Positions 23,162 to 39,288 of a stretch of DNA of 64,000 bases are shown here, one piece after another. Where the stretch lies: positions 41,640,801 to 41,704,800 of the forward strand of contig OX359247.1 in NCBI GenBank assembly GCA_947179485.1, written 5' to 3'. Position numbers and translations under genes: made by a program. The notes under the pieces are model-generated. The model saw only the letters and a list, made by a program, of their open reading frames with translations. It did not search any database and was not told where the DNA came from. This DNA is from Allacma fusca (Eukaryota; Arthropoda; Collembola; Symphypleona; Sminthuridae). Numbering within the stretch: position 1 is the first letter of the stretch; each line of letters begins with the position of its first letter.

Positions 23162-25848
23162 GCAACCATGAATAAATGTAGTAGTAGTGGCACTACATTT
23201 CAAATCTATTTTTACAAGATGCTGTGTACGTATACATACCGCAACTGTCAAAATTAACTCGTTCATATTTTTAAAAACGCAAGCTCTTCAATAAAGAACG
23301 AGATAGTACAACCCGTGAAATTAGTAGTTTAAGTTTTAAACAAAACAATACACAAAACTAGTATGATGTCCAGTTATTAAATTTAAGCATAAGATTTTTC
23401 TAGATTGTGGTTGTTCAACGTGTAGTATTGCAGCGAAATGTTATATATGTATAAAATTATGCTAGCATTGATAGCGAAAAACACAAAAGCAAACACGTAT
23501 TGAAACTGAATGATAAATTGTTGCATTGTAAATTTATCGTTGACTAAGCGAATAAATTCAGATTGTGCTGAATTCAAGAACACCTGGATATTTTTATTCG
23601 GAGAATACTTCAGAAACACTTCAAATATTGACGACTCAACGCGTCGTTCAGTTGGTAAACTGCTGAAGGTTACGTTACGCGATTACCTTTAATTGGACCG
23701 ACGTGCAAGGAAAGCTTTTTTGGTATCTATTTTGTTATGCACGCGAAAACGTGCCGCATACAAGGTAGGGAAAAGATAAAGAAACAAGGAACATAGTATA
23801 AATGCGGAGATTAGAAACGCATTTGGAGACTTCACGAATTGGAGCACATATATACATTTGAATGGACCAATTCAATGGAACATCTGCGTGCTTCAAGACA
23901 CTGGTAGTAAACACATAGTATGTACTAATAAGATGGTTATTCTAGTTTCAGTTTTTCCGGATGCTAATCGAAGAAACGCACACATGTTTTAATACAAAGC
24001 GTTTACATTGAGCTGCCATCCGTTTGTGCACTCATGCTTTAAAGTGCTTATGTGCAGTACATGTTATTACACAAAATTACCTAAAAGAGCACGCCTATCG
24101 AGCAAAGGCTCGCCCAGGTGTCTAACAACATTGCATGCAAATTAATTAGTTTTTGTGCGTTGGGTTACAATCCAGATAAGAATGTTGTGCTTTTCTGACT
24201 TCATGATTGTGAAATTGAAAGCGTTCTAGCAATTATTCTGTTGTCATGGCATCAGAATCCTGACGGCAAATACAAGGTCCTGATGAGCGACTTAAATTAG
24301 GTTGATCAACTATAATAGTTTTTGAATTAATAAAAACAGTTTGAGCATTTTTGCCTAACGATTGCTGCTGGGTTCTTGGCTTTCGCATTGGGCCGGTTGG
24401 AAGATTTTAAAATATGGAATGTTGCTTTGTTCGTAGTTCGACAAGTATGTAATAAACACATGGAAAGTAGGGTATATGGCGTGACGGCGTAGCCAAATTG
24501 GATTTGCAGCAGCATACATCCCGTTATCATGACAAATATATAATTTCCTGTGAACCAGCTTGTACTTTCTTAAAATATCTCGGAATTTGGAAACAATGTT
24601 CTACGTAAAACTTTAGGATAGAAAGAAATTACCTTTCTGTGTATGTTTTAGGATTATTTAGGCATTTTTTGAGACACGCGTGCGAAAATTATAACAAATT
24701 TCTACATATGTACAAAAGAGGCTTTAATCAGCATAATTAATAAGATAATGGGAATTAAGCGTGCTGACATAGTAGACAAGTGTAACTCTGAAAGACCAAC
24801 GGGTATAAATTGGAGTAGAAACGTCATTAAAAACTAATAATAGACCAGTTGAAAACAAATTACTAGCTCTGCCTCAATTTTGCGAAATCAGTATTTGAAG
24901 TAATTCTTGTGTTTAAATTAACTAGAATATGCAATGGAACGTTTTGGGCAGATGTCTCAATTTGAGAATGTTGAGCTTAAAGTTTTGTGGCATACTGTGT
25001 GGCCTTTTAATTGGGCAAAATAAAACAACGTTTGATAAATCGAATGGTCAGGACTCCATAGGGCATCTTTCATTGTTCATTTGAAATAAATTGTTTATAA
25101 TCAAAGTGTATGAAAACGAATCATTTATGTATATTCACGAACATTCAGTGGTTATTCTAACGAATTTATTCTATTCTAAATTTCAACCAAGGAGCGTTTG
25201 GACATATCACAATTTAAACAAAACTTGTGCATGGCCAGATTAAATTCGCATTCAATTCCGATTAGACTCCGTCATAACAGGCACTTGCATTGACGTAAGC
25301 TATTCTATTATAAAACACATGTTGCAACAAATAACCCAATTCATCCTTCAACGTAATCCCGCATGTGTTTTCTCCTGCACAAAAAACAAAATCGGGCTGT
25401 TTGAACTATACCAGAAGGCAAACATTGACACAATAGGTAAGAACGTAACGTATAGCAACTCATTGCATAGTATAACCGTTGCATATAATAAATATTCCCG
25501 GAATCAACTTTTCCGCTACACCCATCGCATATTAGCAATATACTTTGTATTGCATTATCCTAGACTGACAGTAGTTAGGGTTTCCAAGCAATGTCTCGAA
25601 AAACAGTTCATATGTGTCCAATTAATTTTTAAAACATATAATTCGTAGACACATCACAATGTATGAAATGTCCAACACGGTCATGCTGGTGTTAAATCAT
25701 CACACCATGCAAACAGTTAACGCATTTCCTTTGAATGTATTAACGTAATTTAATTATTTCAACGGAGTTCGCAGGTTTGAACTATTATTGCTAGCTCACA
25801 TATGATATATGCACATGTATGCATCTATAACCCAGTGTAGCCATATAT
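23162..25848. repeat. Array B unit 2
   Basis: 2687 bp. Private G for A in TTTAGGCATT near 24661; otherwise close to units 1 and 3. Confidence 0.9.
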
Positions 25849-28535
25849 GCAACCATGAATAAATGTAGTAGTAGTGGCACTACATTTCAAATCTATTTTT
25901 ACAAGATGCTGTGTACGTATACATACCGCAACTGTCAAAATTAACTCGTTCATATTTTTAAAAACGCAAGCTCTTCAATAAAGAACGAGATAGTACAACC
26001 CGTGAAATTAGTAGTTTAAGTTTTAAACAAAACAATACACAAAACTAGTATGATGTCCAGTTATTAAATTTAAGCATAAGATTTTTCTAGATTGTGGTTT
26101 TTCAACGTGTAGTATTGCAGCGAAATGTTATATATGTATAAAATTATGCTAGCATTGATAGCGAAAAACACAAAAGCAAACACGTATTGAAACTGAATGA
26201 TAAATTGTTGCATTGTAAATTTATCGTTGACTAAGCGAATAAATTCAGATTGTGCTGAATTCAAGAACACCTGGATATTTTTATTCGGAGAATACTTCAG
26301 AAACACTTCAAATATTGACGACTCAACGCGTCGTTCAGTTGGTAAACTGCTGAAGGTTACGTTACGCGATTACCTTTAATTGGACCGACGTGCAAGGAAA
26401 GCTTTTTTGGTATCTATTTTGTTATGCACGCGAAAACGTGCCGCATACAAGGTAGGGAAAAGATAAAGAAACAAGGAACATAGTATAAATGCGGAGATTA
26501 GAAACGCATTTGGAGACTTCACGAATTGGAGCACATATATACATTTGAATGGACCAATTCAATGGAACATCTGCGTGCTTCAAGACACTGGTAGTAAACA
26601 CATAGTATGTACTAATAAGATGGTTATTCTAGTTTCAGTTTTTCCGGATGCTAATCGAAGAAACGCACACATGTTTTAATACAAAGCGTTTACATTGAGC
26701 TGCCATCCGTTTGTGCACTCATGCTTTAAAGTGCTTATGTGCAGTACATGTTATTACACAAAATTACCTAAAAGAGCACGCCTATCGAGCAAAGGCTCGC
26801 CCAGGTGTCTAACAACATTGCATGCAAATTAATTAGTTTTTGTGCGTTGGGTTACAATCCAGATAAGAATGTTGTGCTTTTCTGACTTCATGATTGTGAA
26901 ATTGAAAGCGTTCTAGCAATTATTCTGTTGTCATGGCATCAGAATCCTGACGGCAAATACAAGGTCCTGATGAGCGACTTAAATTAGGTTGATCAACTAT
27001 AATAGTTTTTGAATTAATAAAAACAGTTTGAGCATTTTTGCCTAACGATTGCTGCTGGGTTCTTGGCTTTCGCATTGGGCCGGTTGGAAGATTTTAAAAT
27101 ATGGAATGTTGCTTTGTTCGTAGTTCGACAAGTATGTAATAAACACATGGAAAGTAGGGTATATGGCGTGACGGCGTAGCCAAATTGGATTTGCAGCAGC
27201 ATACATCCCGTTATCATGACAAATATATAATTTCCTGTGAACCAGCTTGTACGTTCTTAAAATATCTCGGAATTTGGAAACAATGTTCTACGTAAAACTT
27301 TAGGATAGAAAGAAATTACCTTTCTGTGTATGTTTTAGGATTATTTAGACATTTTTTGAGACACGCGTGCGAAAATTATAACAAATTTCTACATATGTAC
27401 AAAAGAGGCTTTAATCAGCATAATTAATAAGATAATGGGAATTAAGCGTGCTGACATAGTAGACAAGTGTAACTCTGAAAGACCAACGGGTATAAATTGG
27501 AGTAGAAACGTCATTAAAAACTAATAATAGACCAGTTGAAAACAAATTACTAGCTCTGCCTCAATTTTGCGAAATCAGTATTTGAAGTAATTCTTGTGTT
27601 TAAATTAACTAGAATATGCAATGGAACGTTTTGGGCAGATGTCTCAATTTGAGAATGTTGAGCTTAAAGTTTTGTGGCATACTGTGTGGCCTTTTAATTG
27701 GGCAAAATAAAACAACGTTTGATAAATCGAATGGTCAGGACTCCATAGGGCATCTTTCATTGTTCATTTGAAATAAATTGTTTATAATCAAAGTGTATGA
27801 AAACGAATCATTTATGTATATTCACGAACATTCAGTGGTTATTCTAACGAATTTATTCTATTCTAAATTTCAACCAAGGAGCGTTTGGACATATCACAAT
27901 TTAAACAAAACTTGTGCATGGCCAGATTAAATTCGCATTCAATTCCGATTAGACTCCGTCATAACAGGCACTTGCATTGACGTAAGCTATTCTATTATAA
28001 AACACATGTTGCAACAAATAACCCAATTCATCCTTCAACGTAATCCCGCATGTGTTTTCTCCTGCACAAAAAACAAAATCGGGCTGTTTGAACTATACCA
28101 GAAGGCAAACATTGACACAATAGGTAAGAACGTAACGTATAGCAACTCATTGCATAGTATAACCGTTGCATATAATAAATATTCCCGGAATCAACTTTTC
28201 CGCTACACCCATCGCATATTAGCAATATACTTTGTATTGCATTATCCTAGACTGACAGTAGTTAGGGTTTCCAAGCAATGTCTCGAAAAACAGTTCATAT
28301 GTGTCCAATTAATTTTTAAAACATATAATTCGTAGACACATCACAATGTATGAAATGTCCAACACGGTCATGCTGGTGTTAAATCATCACACCATGCAAA
28401 CAGTTAACGCATTTCCTTTGAATGTATTAACGTAATTTAATTATTTCAACGGAGTTCGCAGGTTTGAACTATTATTGCTAGCTCACATATGATATATGCA
28501 CATGTATGCATCTATAACCCAGTGTAGCCATATAT
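25849..28535. repeat. Array B unit 3
   Basis: 2687 bp. Private T in GTGGTTTTTCAAC near 26100. Confidence 0.9.
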
Positions 28536-31222
28536 GCAACCATGAATAAATGTAGTAGTAGTGGCACTACATTTCAAATCTATTTTTACAAGATGCTGTG
28601 TACGTATACATACCGCAACTGTCAAAATTAACTCGTTCATATTTTTAAAAACGCAAGCTCTTCAATAAAGAACGAGATAGTACAACCCGTGAAATTAGTA
28701 GTTTAAGTTTTAAACAAAACAATACACAAAACTAGTATGATGTCCAGTTATTAAATTTAAGCATAAGATTTTTCTAGATTGTGGTTGTTCAACGTGTAGT
28801 ATTGCAGCGAAATGTTATATATGTATAAAATTATGCTAGCATTGATAGCGAAAAACACAAAAGCAAACACGTATTGAAACTGAATGATAAATTGTTGCAT
28901 TGTAAATTTATCGTTGACTAAGCGAATAAATTCAGATTGTGCTGAATTCAAGAACACCTGGATATTTTTATTCGGAGAATACTTCAGAAACACTTCAAAT
29001 ATTGACGACTCAACGCGTCGTTCAGTTGGTAAACTGCTGAAGGTTACGTTACGCGATTACCTTTAATTGGACCGACGTGCAAGGAAAGCTTTTTTGGTAT
29101 CTATTTTGTTATGCACGCGAAAACGTGCCGCATACAAGGTAGGGAAAAGATAAAGAAACAAGGAACATAGTATAAATGCGGAGATTAGAAACGCATTTGG
29201 AGACTTCACGAATTGGAGCACATATATACATTTGAATGGACCAATTCAATGGAACATCTGCGTGCTTCAAGACACTGGTAGTAAACACATAGTATGTACT
29301 AATAAGATGGTTATTCAAGTTTCAGTTTTTCCGGATGCTAATCGAGGAAACGCACACATGTTTTAATACAAAGCGTTTACATTGAGCTGCCATCCGTTTG
29401 TGCACTCATGCTTTAAAGTGCTTATGTGCAGTACATGTTATTACACAAAATTACCTAAAAGAGCACGCCTATCGAGCAAAGGCTCGCCCAGGTGTCTAAC
29501 AACATTGCATGCAAATTAATTAGTTTTTGTGCGTTGGGTTACAATCCAGATAAGAATGTTGTGCTTTTCTGACTTCATGATTGTGAAATTGAAAGCGTTC
29601 TAGCAATTATTCTGTTGTCATGGCATCAGAATCCTGACGGCAAATACAAGGTCCTGATGAGCGACTTAAATTAGGTTGATCAACTATAATAGTTTTTGAA
29701 TTAATAAAAACAGTTTGAGCATTTTTGCCTAACGATTGCTGCTGGGTTCTTGGCTTTCGCATTGGGCCGGTTGGAAGATTTTAAAATATGGAATGTTGCT
29801 TTGTTCGTAGTTCGACAAGTATGTAATAAACACATGGAAAGTAGGGTATATGGCGTGACGGCGTAGCCAAATTGGATTTGCAGCAGCATACATCCCGTTA
29901 TCATGACAAATATATAATTTCCTGTGAACCAGCTTGTACGTTCTTAAAATATCTCGGAATTTGGAAACAATGTTCTACGTAAAACTTTAGGATAGAAAGA
30001 AATTACCTTTCTGTGTATGTTTTAGGATTATTTAGACATTTTTTGAGACACGCGTGCGAAAATTATAACAAATTTCTACATATGTACAAAAGAGGCTTTA
30101 ATCAGCATAATTAATAAGATAATGGGAATTAAGCGTGCTGACGTAGTAGACAAGTGTAACTCTGAAAGGCCAACGGGTATAAATTGGAGTAGAAACGTCA
30201 TTAAAAACTAATAATAGACCAGTTGAAAACAAATTACTAGCTCTGCCTCAATTTTGCGAAATCAGTATTTGAAGTAATTCTTGTGTTTAAATTAACAAGA
30301 ATATGCAATGGAACGTTTTGGGCAGATGTCTCAATTTGAGAATGTTGAGCTTAAAGTTTTGTGGCATACTGTGTGGCCTTTTAATTGGGCAAAATAAAAC
30401 AACGTTTGATAAATCGAATGGTCAGGACTCCATAGGGCATCTTTCATTGTTCATTTGAAATAAATTGTTTATAATCAAAGTGTATGAAAACGAATCATTT
30501 ATGTATATTCACGAACATTCAGTGGTTATTCTAACGAATTTATTCTATTCTAAATTTCAACCAAGGAGCGTTTGGACATATCACAATTTAAACAAAACTT
30601 GTGCATGGCCAGATTAAATTCGCATTCAATTCCGATTAGACTCCGTCATAACAGGCACTTGCATTGACGTAAGCTATTCTATTATAAAACACATGTTGCA
30701 ACAAATAACCCAATTCATCCTTCAACGTAATCCCGCATGTGTTTTCTCCTGCACAAAAAACAAAATCGGGCTGTTTGAACTATACCAGAAGGCAAACATT
30801 GACACAATAGGTAAGAACGTAACGTATAGCAACTCATTGCATAGTATAACCGTTGCATATAATAAATATTACCGGAATCAACTTTTCCGCTACACCCATC
30901 GCATATTAGCAATATACTTTGTATTGCATTATCCTAGACTGACAGTAGTTAGGGTTTCCAAGCAATGTCTCGAAAAACAGTTCATATGTGTCCAATTAAT
31001 TTTTAAAACATATAATTCGTAGACACATCACAATGTATGAAATGTCCAACACGGTCATGCTGGTGTTAAATCATCACACCATGCAAACAGTTAACGCATT
31101 TCCTTTGAATGTATTAACGTAATTTAATTATTTCAACGGAGTTCGCAGGTTTGAACTATTATTGCTAGCTCACATATGATATATGCACATGTATGCATCT
31201 ATAACCCAGTGTAGCCATATAT
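28536..31222. repeat. Array B unit 4
   Basis: 2687 bp. Several private changes, near 29316, 29346, 30143, 30297 and 30870, more than its neighbours. Confidence 0.9.
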
Positions 31223-33910
31223 GCAACCATGAATAAATGTAGTAGTAGTGGCACTACATTTCAAATCTATTTTTACAAGATGCTGTGTACGTATACATAC
31301 CGCAACTGTCAAAATTAACTCGTTCATATTTTTAAAAACGCAAGCTCTTCAATAAAGAACGAGATAGTACAACCCGTGAAATTAGTAGTTTAAGTTTTAA
31401 ACAAAACAATACACAAAACTAGTATGATGTCCAGTTATTAAATTTAAGCATAAGATTTTTCTAGATTGTGGTTGTTCAACGTGTAGTATTGCAGCGAAAT
31501 GTTATATATGTATAAAATTATGCTAGCATTGATAGCGAAAAACACAAAAGCAAACACGTATTGAAACTGAATGATAAATTGTTGCATTGTAAATTTATCG
31601 TTGACTAAGCGAATAAATTCAGATTGTGCTGAATTCAAGAACACCTGGATATTTTTATTCGGAGAATACTTCAGAAACACTTCAAATATTGACGACTCAA
31701 CGCGTCGTTCAGTTGGTAAACTGCTGAAGGTTACGTTACGCGATTACCTTTAATTGGACCGACGTGCAAGGAAAGCTTTTTTGGTATCTATTTTGTTATG
31801 CACGCGAAAACGTGCCGCATACAAGGTAGGGAAAAGATAAAGAAACAAGGAACATAGTATAAATGCGGAGATTAGAAACGCATTTGGAGACTTCACGAAT
31901 TGGAGCACATATATACATTTGAATGGACCAATTCAATGGAACATCTGCGTGCTTCAAGACACTGGTAGTAAACACATAGTATGTACTAATAAGATGGTTA
32001 TTCTAGTTTCAGTTTTTCCGGATGCTAATCGAAGAAACGCACACATGTTTTAATACAAAGCGTTTACATTGAGCTGCCATCCGTTTGTGCACTCATGCTT
32101 TAAAGTGCTTATGTGCAGTACATGTTATTACACAAAATTACCTAAAAGAGCACGCCTATCGAGCAAAGGCTCGCCCAGGTGTCTAACAACATTGCATGCA
32201 AATTAATTAGTTTTTGTGCGTTGGGTTACAATCCAGATAAGAATGTTGTGCTTTTCTGACTTCATGATTGTGAAATTGAAAGCGTTCTAGCAATTATTCT
32301 GTTGTCATGGCCTCAGAATCCTGACGGCAAATACAAGGTCCTGATGAGCGACTTAAATTAGGTTGATCAACTATAATAGTTTTTGAATTAATAAAAACAG
32401 TTTGAGCATTTTTGCCTAACGATTGCTGCTGGGTTCTTGGCTTTCGCATTGGGCCGGTTGGAAGATTTTAAAATATGGAATGTTGCTTTGTTCGTAGTTC
32501 GACAAGTATGTAATAAACACATGGAAAGTAGGATATATGGCGTGACGGCGTAGCCAAATTGGATTTGCAGCAGCATACATCCCGTTATCATGACAAATAT
32601 ATAATTTCCTGTGAACCAGCTTGTACGTTCTTAAAATATCTCGGAATTTGGAAACAATGTTCTACGTAAAACTTTAGGATAGAAAGAAATTACCTTTCTG
32701 TGTATGTTTTAGGATTATTTAGACATTTTTTGAGACACGCGTGCGAAAATTATAACAAATTTCTACATATGTACAAAAGAGGCTTTAATCAGCATAATTA
32801 ATAAGATAATGGGAATTAAGCGTGCTGACATAGTAGACAACTGTAACTCTGAAAGACCAACGGGTATAAATCGGAGTAGAAACGTCATTAAAAACTAATA
32901 ATAGACCAGTTGAAAACAAATTACTAGCTCTGCCTCAATTTTGCGAACATCAGTATTTGAAGTAATTCTTGTGTTTAAATTAACTAGAATATGCAATGGA
33001 ACGTTTTGGGCAGATGTCTCAATTTGAGAATGTTGAGCTTAAAGTTTTGTGGCATACTGTGTGGCCTTTTAATTGGGCAAAATAAAACAAAGTTTGATAA
33101 ATCGAATGGTCAGGACTCCATAGGGCATCATACATTGTTCATTTGAAATAAATTGTTTATAATCAAAGTGTATGAAAACGAATCATTTATGTATATTCAC
33201 GAACATTCAGTGGTTATTTTAACGAATTTATTCTATTCTAAATTTCAACCAAAGAGCGTTTGGACATATCACAATTTAAACAAAACTTGTGCATGGCCAG
33301 ATTAAATTCGCATTTAATTCCGATTAGACTCCGTCATAACAGGCACTTGCATTGACGTAAGCTATTCTATTATAAAACACATGTTGCAACAAATAACCCA
33401 ATTCATCCTTCAACGTAATCCCGCATGTGTTTTCTCCTGCACAAAAAACAAAATCGGGCTGTTTGAACTATACCAGAAGGCAAACATTGACACAATAGGT
33501 AAGAACGTAACGTATAGCAACTCATTGCATAGTATAACCGTTGCATATAATAAATATTCCCGGAATCAACTTTTCCGCTACACCCATCGCATATTAGCAA
33601 TATACTTTGTATTGCATTATCCTAGACTGACAGTAGTTAGGGTTTCCAAGCAATGTCTCGAAAAACAGTTCATATGTGTCCAATTAATTTTTAAAACATA
33701 TAATTCGTAGACACATCACAATGTATGAAATGTCCAACACGGTCATGCTGGTGTTAAATCATCACACCATGCAAACAGTTAACGCATTTCCTTTGAATTT
33801 ATTAACGTAATTTAATTATTTCAACGGAGTTCGCAGGTTTGAACTATTATTGCTAGCTCACATATGATATATGCACATGTATGCATCTATAACCCAGTGT
33901 AGCCATATAT
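31223..33910. repeat. Array B unit 5
   Basis: 2688 bp. Shares the AAAGTTTGAT and CATCATACATTG variants (33090-33135) with units 7, 12, 13 and 14; unit 6 has the other form. Confidence 0.9.
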
Positions 33911-36599
33911 GCAACCATGAATAAATGTAGTAGTAGTGGCACTACATTTCAAATCTATTTTTACAAGATGCTGTGTACGTATACATACCGCAACTGTCAA
34001 AATTAACTCGTTCATATTTTTAAAAACGCAAGCTCTTCAATAAAGAACGAGATAGTACAACCCGTGAAATTAGTAGTTTAAGTTTTAAACAAAACAATAC
34101 ACAAAAACTGGTATGATGTCCAGTTATTAAATTTAAGCATAAGATTTTTCTAGATTGTGGTTGTTCAACGTGTAGTATTGCAGCGAAATTTTATATATGT
34201 ATAAAATTATGCTAGCATTGATAGCGAAAAATACAAAAGCAAACACGTATTGAAACTGAATGATAAATTGTTGCATTGTAAATTTATCGTTGACTAAGCG
34301 AATAAATTCAGATTGTGCTGAATTCAAGAACACCTGGATATTTTTATTCGGAGAATACTTCAGAAACACTTCAAATATTGACGACTCAACGCGTCGTTCA
34401 GTTGGTAAACTGCTGAAGGTTACGTTACGCGATTACCTTTAATTGGACCGACGTGCAAGGAAAGCTTTTTTGGTATCTATTTTGTTATGCACGCGAAAAC
34501 GTGCCGCATACAAGGTAGGGAAAAGATAAAGAAACAAGGAACATAGTATAAATGCGGAGATTAGAAACGCATTTGGAGACTTCACGAATTGGAGCACATA
34601 TATACATTTGAATGGACCAATTCAATGGAACATCTGCGTGCTTCAAGACACTGGTAGTAAACACATAGTATGTACTAATAAGATGGTTATTCTAGTTTCA
34701 GTTTTTCCGGATGCTAATCGAAGAAACGCACACATGTTTTAATACAAAGCGTTTACATTGAGCTGCCATCCGTTTGTGCACTCATGCTTTAAAGTGCTTA
34801 TGTGCAGTACATGTTATTACACAAAATTACATAAAAGAGCACGCCTATCGAGCAAAGGCTCGCCCAGGTGCCTAACAACATTGCATGCAAATTAATTAGT
34901 TTTTGTGCGTTGGGTTACAATCCAGATAAGAATGTTGTGCTTTTCTGACTTCATGATTGTGAAATTGAAAGCGTTCTAGCAATTATTCTGTTGTCATGGC
35001 ATCAGAATCCTGACGGCAAATACAAGGTCCTGATGAGCGACTTAAATTAGGTTGATCAACTATAATAGTTTTTGAATTAATAAAAACAGTTTGAGCATTT
35101 TTGCCTAACGATTGCTGCTGGGTTCTTGGCTTTCGCATTGGGCCGGTTGGAAGATTTTAAAATATGGAATGTTGCTTTGTTCGTAGTTCGACAAGTATGT
35201 AATAAACACATGGAAAGTAGGATATATGGCGTGACGGCGTAGCCAAATTGGATTTGCAGCAGCATACATCCCGTTATCATGACAAATATATAATTTCCTG
35301 TGAACCAGCTTGTACGTTCTTAAAATATCTCGGAATTTGGAAACAATGTTCTATGTAAAACTTTAGGATAGAAAGAAATTACCTTTCTGTGTATGTTTTA
35401 GGATTATTTAGACATTTATCGAGACACGCGTGCGAAAATTATAACAAATTTCTACATATGTACAAAAGAGGCTTTAATCAGCATAATTAATAAGATAATG
35501 GGAATTAAGCGTGCTGACATAGTAGACAAGTGTAACTCTGAAAGACCAACGGGTATAAATTGGAGTAGAAACGTCATTAAAAACTAATGATAGACCAGTT
35601 GAAAACAAATTACTAGCTCTGCCTCAATTTTGCGAACATCAGTATTTGAAGTAATTCTTGTGTTTAAATTAACTAGAATATGCAATGGAACGTTTTGGGC
35701 AGATGTCTCAATTTGAGAATGTTGAGCTTAAAGTTTTGTGGCATACTGTGTGGCCTTTTAATTGGGCAAAATAAAACAACGTTTGATAAATCGAATGGTC
35801 AGGACTCCATAGGGCATCTTTCATTGTTCATTTGAAATAAATTGTTTATAATCAAAGTGTATGAAAACGAATCATTTATGTATATTCACGAACATTCAGT
35901 GGTTATTTTAACGAATTTATTCTATTCTAAATTTCAACCAAGGAGCGTTTGGACATATCACAATTTAAACAAAACTTGTGCATGGCCAGATTAAATTCGC
36001 ATTCAATTCCGATTAGACTCCGTCATAACAGGCACTTGCATTGACGTAAGCTATTCTATTATAAAACACATGTTGCAACAAATAACCCAATTCATCCTTC
36101 AACGTAATCCCGCATGTGTTTTCTCCTGCACAAAAAACAAAATCGGGCTGTTTGAACTATACCAGAAGGCAAACATTGACACAATAGGTAAGAACGTAAC
36201 GTATAGCAACTCATTGCATAGTATAACCGTTGCATATAATAAATATTCCCGGAATCAACTTTTCCGCTACACCCATCGCATATTAGCAATATACTTTGTA
36301 TTGCATTATCCTAGACTGACAGTAGTTAGGGTTTCCAAGCAATGTCTCGAAAAACAGTTCATATGTGTCCAATTAATTTTTAAAACATATAATTCGTAGA
36401 CACATCACAATGTATGAAATGTCCAACACGGTCATGCTGGTGTTAAATCATCACACCATGCAAACAGTTAACGCATTTCCTTTGAATGTATTAACGTAAT
36501 TTAATTATTTCAACGGAGTTCGCAGGTTTGAACTATTATTGCTAGCTCACATATGATATATGCACATGTATGCATCTATAACCCAGTGTAGCCATATAT
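33911..36599. repeat. Array B unit 6
   Basis: 2689 bp. Shares ACATAAAAGAGC and GTGCCTAAC (34829-34880) with unit 8 but not with unit 7 between them. Carries TTTATCGAG near 35416. Confidence 0.9.
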
Positions 36600-39288
36600 G
36601 CAACCATGAATAAATGTAGTAGTAGTGGCACTACATTTCAAATCTATTTTTACAAGATGCTGTGTACGTATACATACCGCAACTGTCAAAATTAACTCGT
36701 TCATATTTTTAAAAACGCAAGCTCTTCAATAAAGAACGAGATAGTACAACCCGTGAAATTAGTAGTTTAAGTTTTAAACAAAACAATACACAAAAACTGG
36801 TATGATGTCCAGTTATTAAATTTAAGCATAAGATTTTTCTAGATTGTGGTTGTTCAACGTGTAGTATTGCAGCGAAATGTTATATATGTATAAAATTATG
36901 CTAGCATTGATAGCGAAAAATACAAAAGCAAACACGTATTGAAACTGAATGATAAATTGTTGCATTGTAAATTTATCGTTGACTAAGCGAATAAATTCAG
37001 ATTGTGCTGAATTCAAGAACACCTGGATATTTTTATTCAGAGAATACTTCAGAAACACTTCAAATATTGACGACTCAACGCGTCGTTCAGTTGGTAAACT
37101 GCTGAAGGTTACGTTACGCGATTACCTTTAATTGGACCGACGTGCAAGGAAAGCTTTTTTGGTATCTATTTTGTTATGCACGCGAAAACGTGCCGCATAC
37201 AAGGTAGGGAAAAGATAAAGAAACAAGGAACATAGTATAAATGCGGAGATTAGAAACGCATTTGGAGACTTCACGAATTGGAGCACATATATACATTTGA
37301 ATGGACCAATTCAATGGAACATCTGCGTGCTTCAAGACACTGGTAGTAAACACATAGTATGTACTAATAAGATGGTTATTCTAGTTTCAGTTTTTCCGGA
37401 TGCTAATCGAAGAAACGCACACATGTTTTAATACAAAGCGTTTACATTGAGCTGCCATCCGTTTGTGCACTCATGCTTTAAAGTGCTTATGTGCAGTACA
37501 TGTTATTACACAAAATTACCTAAAAGAGCACGCCTATCGAGCAAAGGCTCGCCCAGGTGTCTCACAACATTGCATGCAAATTAATTAGTTTTTGTGCGTT
37601 GGGTTACAATCCAGATAAGAATGTTGTGCTTTTCTGACTTCATGATTGTGAAATTGAAAGCGTTCTAGCAATTATTCTGTTGTCATGGCATCAGAATCCT
37701 GACGGCAAATACAAGGTCCTGATGAGCGACTTAAATTAGGTTGATCAACTATAATAGTTTTTGAATTAATAAAAACAGTTTGAGCATTTTTGCCTAACGA
37801 TTGCTGCTGGGTTCTTGGCTTTCGCATTGGGCCGGTTGGAAGATTTTAAAATATGGAATGTTGCTTTGTTCGTAGTTCGACAAGTATGTAATAAACACAT
37901 GGAAAGTAGGATATATGGCGTGACGGCGTAGCCAAATTGGATTTGCAGCAGCATACATCCCGTTATCATGACAAATATATAATTTCCTGTGAACCAGCTT
38001 GTACGTTCTTAAAATATCTCGGAATTTGGAAACAATGTTCTATGTAAAACTTTAGGATAGAAAGAAATTACCTTTCTGTGTATGTTTTAGGATTATTTAG
38101 ACATTTATCGAGACACGCGTGCGAAAATTATAACAAATTTCTACATATGTACAAAAGAGGCTTTAATCAGCATAATTAATAAGATAATGGGAATTAAGCG
38201 TGCTGACATAGTAGACAAGTGTAACTCTGAAAGACCAACGGGTATAAATTGGAGTAGAAACGTCATTAAAAACTAATGATAGACCAGTTGAAAACAAATT
38301 ACTAGCTCTGCCTCAATTTTGCGAACATCAGTATTTGAAGTAATTCTTGTGTTTAAATTAACTAGAATATGCAATGGAACGTTTTGGGCAGATGTCTCAA
38401 TTTGAGAATGTTGAGCTTAAAGTTTTGTGGCATACTGTGTGGCCTTTTAATTGGGCAAAATAAAACAAAGTTTGATAAATCGAATGGTCAGGACTCCATA
38501 GGGCATCATACATTGTTCATTTGAAATAAATTGTTTATAATCAAAGTGTATGAAAACGAATCATTTATGTATATTCACGAACATTCAGTGGTTATTTTAA
38601 CGAATTTATTCTATTCTAAATTTCAACCAAGGAGCGTTTGGACATATCACAATTTAAACAAAACTTGTGCATGGCCAGATTAAATTCGCATTCAATTCCG
38701 ATTAGACTCCGTCATAACAGGCACTTGCATTGACGTAAGCTATTCTATTATAAAACACATGTTGCAACAAATAACCCAATTCATCCTTCAACGTAATCCC
38801 GCATGTGTTTTCTCCTGCACAAAAAACAAAATCGGGCTGTTTGAACTATACCAGAAGGCAAACATTGACACAATAGGTAAGAACGTAACGTATAGCAACT
38901 CATTGCATAGTATAACCGTTGCATATAATAAATATTCCCGGAATCAACTTTTCCGCTACACCCATCGCATATTAGCAATATACTTTGTATTGCATTATCC
39001 TAGACTGACAGTAGTTAGGGTTTCCAAGCAATGTCTCGAAAAACAGTTCATATGTGTCCAATTAATTTTTAAAACATATAATTCGTAGACACATCACAAT
39101 GTATGAAATGTCCAACACGGTCATGCTGGTGTTAAATCATCACACCATGCAAACAGTTAACGCATTTCCTTTGAATTTATTAACGTAATTTAATTATTTC
39201 AACGGAGTTCGCAGGTTTGAACTATTATTGCTAGCTCACATATGATATATGCACATGTATGCATCTATAACCCAGTGTAGCCATATAT
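36600..39288. repeat. Array B unit 7
   Basis: 2689 bp. Private changes near 37039 and 37563. Shares TTTATCGAG (38105) and AATGATAG (38276) with unit 6. Confidence 0.9.
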